From the NCBI GenBank assembly GCA_964633825.1, contig CAZWHE010000016.1, forward strand, positions 1 through 41,498: a DNA stretch of 41,498 bases. Reading direction: 5' to 3'. Position 1 is the stretch's first letter. Every line of letters starts with the position of its first letter. This DNA comes from CAZWHE01 sp964633825 (GTDB taxonomy: Bacteria > Planctomycetota > B15-G4 > CAYZWU01). Under the pieces are notes generated by a model that had not been told where the DNA came from, did not search any database, and was given only the letters and a program-made list of their open reading frames with translations. Made by a program: the position numbers and the translations under genes. Below are positions 40,773 through 41,498 of this stretch, in pieces.

Positions 40773-41498
40773 TTCGCACTCTCGTGCCGGCTTGGAAGAG
40801 ACGACGATGCTGATCGCGACCGATGCCCGCCTCTGGACTCCGGGGGGAGGCAGGTACTTTCGCTTCAGCGGCCTCGTTTCCGCTTTGCGCCGCCATGTCG
40901 CTTGTCTCGATTTCATCACTTCGCGGACCTTGTCGGCCGAGGACGTTGCCCGCTTGCGAACGATCGGCTTCGACAATATAACAACCGGCCGGGCTGAAGA
41001 GAAACCGAGGCCGGAAGCGGCATTGCGTTCGCGAATACGCAGTATATGCCCCCCTCCTCTCGCTGCGGCTTTTCGATCGGTTCGGTCTCTGGCTCGTCGC
41101 GTCGGCTCGATGTTCACCACCAACAGGACTGAGGTCCGGAACATCTCCGATCTTCAATCTCCGCAGCTTCCCCTCCTGGTTGCCGATTATCTGAAAAAGA
41201 AATCACCCGACTTCGTGATGGTGGAATACCTGATGTATGCTTATGCGCTCGAACCCCTGAGGGACCTGTCCGTGCATGATCGTCCCATCACGATGATCGA
41301 CACGCACGATGTTACCCACAAGCGCTGCGCGGTTCTTGAAACCCACGGCATTCCAACGTCGTTCGATCTCACATGGGACGAGGAGCAGGCCATCTTGGGG
41401 GACTTCGACATCATCGTTGCGATTCAGGACGAGGACAGGAAGACGTTCGAAACCATGTGCCCAGCGAGGACGGCGGTGACATGCCTGCCTTCTTGCGT
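40759..41498 (+). CDS. Glycosyltransferase, GT4-like N-terminal part (cut by window end)
   Basis: An open frame of 246 codons runs from ATG 40759 to the window edge without a stop. GGAAGGGA at 40743-40750 lies 8 nt before the start, inside the end of the acetyltransferase gene. MLIATDARLWTPGGGRYFRF followed by SGLVSALRRHVACLDFI, then PDFVMVEYLMYAYALEPLRD and ITMIDTHDVTHKRC are typical of the N-terminal half of GT4 enzymes with a D-T-H-D-V motif. FDIIVAIQDEDRKTFETMCP is the expected turn before the donor domain, which is outside the window. The enzyme class is fairly clear but the sugar is not. Confidence 0.8.
   Translation, partial: MGSVDSHSRAGLEETTMLIATDARLWTPGGGRYFRFSGLVSALRRHVACLDFITSRTLSAEDVARLRTIGFDNITTGRAEEKPRPEAALRSRIRSICPPPLAAAFRSVRSLARRVGSMFTTNRTEVRNISDLQSPQLPLLVADYLKKKSPDFVMVEYLMYAYALEPLRDLSVHDRPITMIDTHDVTHKRCAVLETHGIPTSFDLTWDEEQAILGDFDIIVAIQDEDRKTFETMCPARTAVTCLPSC

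Noticed and set aside
1..41498. CRISPR arrays, tRNA or rRNA genes, phage genes and intact IS transposases
   Set aside because: None was seen on reading both strands. Only short repeats and the MITE-like element were found.

Overview
The window is one long, plus-strand surface-polysaccharide (exopolysaccharide, capsule or O-antigen-like) locus. About 30 genes run in the same direction, many overlapping by 4 nt. The Wza-type outer-membrane export lipoprotein, BY-kinase/Wzc-type co-polymerase and PHP-type phosphatase point to a Gram-negative (diderm) bacterium. Base composition is moderately GC-rich, with AT-richer patches at gmd and at the glycosyltransferase at 19474-20676. No rRNA, tRNA or taxonomic marker gene is present, so I cannot name the organism.

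Layout. (1) 1-9796: a small secreted protein, then the core machinery: export protein, Wzc/BY-kinase, phosphatase, a coupled membrane protein, and a giant O-antigen-ligase/polymerase with TPRs and a C-terminal beta domain. (2) 9810-12260: a CapD/WbpM-type sugar-nucleotide dehydratase and a NusG/RfaH-like antiterminator. (3) 12283-24064: gmd, a PqqD-like/PIG-L deacetylase fusion, a methyltransferase, a Wzy-like polymerase and six glycosyltransferases (GT4, TuaH-like and GT2 types). (4) 24087-29895: a decayed bi-domain oxidoreductase, a heparinase II/III family protein, a miniature inverted-repeat element, an AlgD-like GDP-mannose 6-dehydrogenase and a GT-C-like membrane protein. (5) 29986-30311: a scar containing a second, degenerate capD 3' end and a perfect 38-bp copy of the sequence found after the first capD. 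(6) 30314-32554: a Wzm/Wzt ABC exporter with a C-terminal carbohydrate-binding-type domain on Wzt. (7) 32557-37853: a tightly coupled nonulosonate-like module of GT2, GNAT, SpsF-like cytidylyltransferase, class III aminotransferase, SDR and NeuB-family synthase. (8) 37958-41498: a capsule-type GT-B protein, a BcsL-like acetyltransferase and a glycosyltransferase cut by the window end.

How it works together (inference). CapD, Gmd, AlgD and the NeuB module supply activated sugars, including probably GDP-mannuronate and a CMP-activated nine-carbon-type keto sugar. Glycosyltransferases assemble them; the deacetylase, methyltransferase and acetyltransferases decorate them. Polymerases and/or the Wzm/Wzt transporter, with Wza/Wzc, move the product out, and the heparinase-like protein may trim a uronate polymer. 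The NusG-like protein probably keeps polymerase going through this very long transcription unit.

Most interesting: the duplicated capD tail plus 38-bp repeat that brackets an 18.6-kb block, suggesting cassette exchange; the PqqD-like domain fused to a PIG-L deacetylase; the nonulosonate-like module with an atypical aminotransferase; a 190-bp MITE-like hairpin; and the remnant oxidoreductase.
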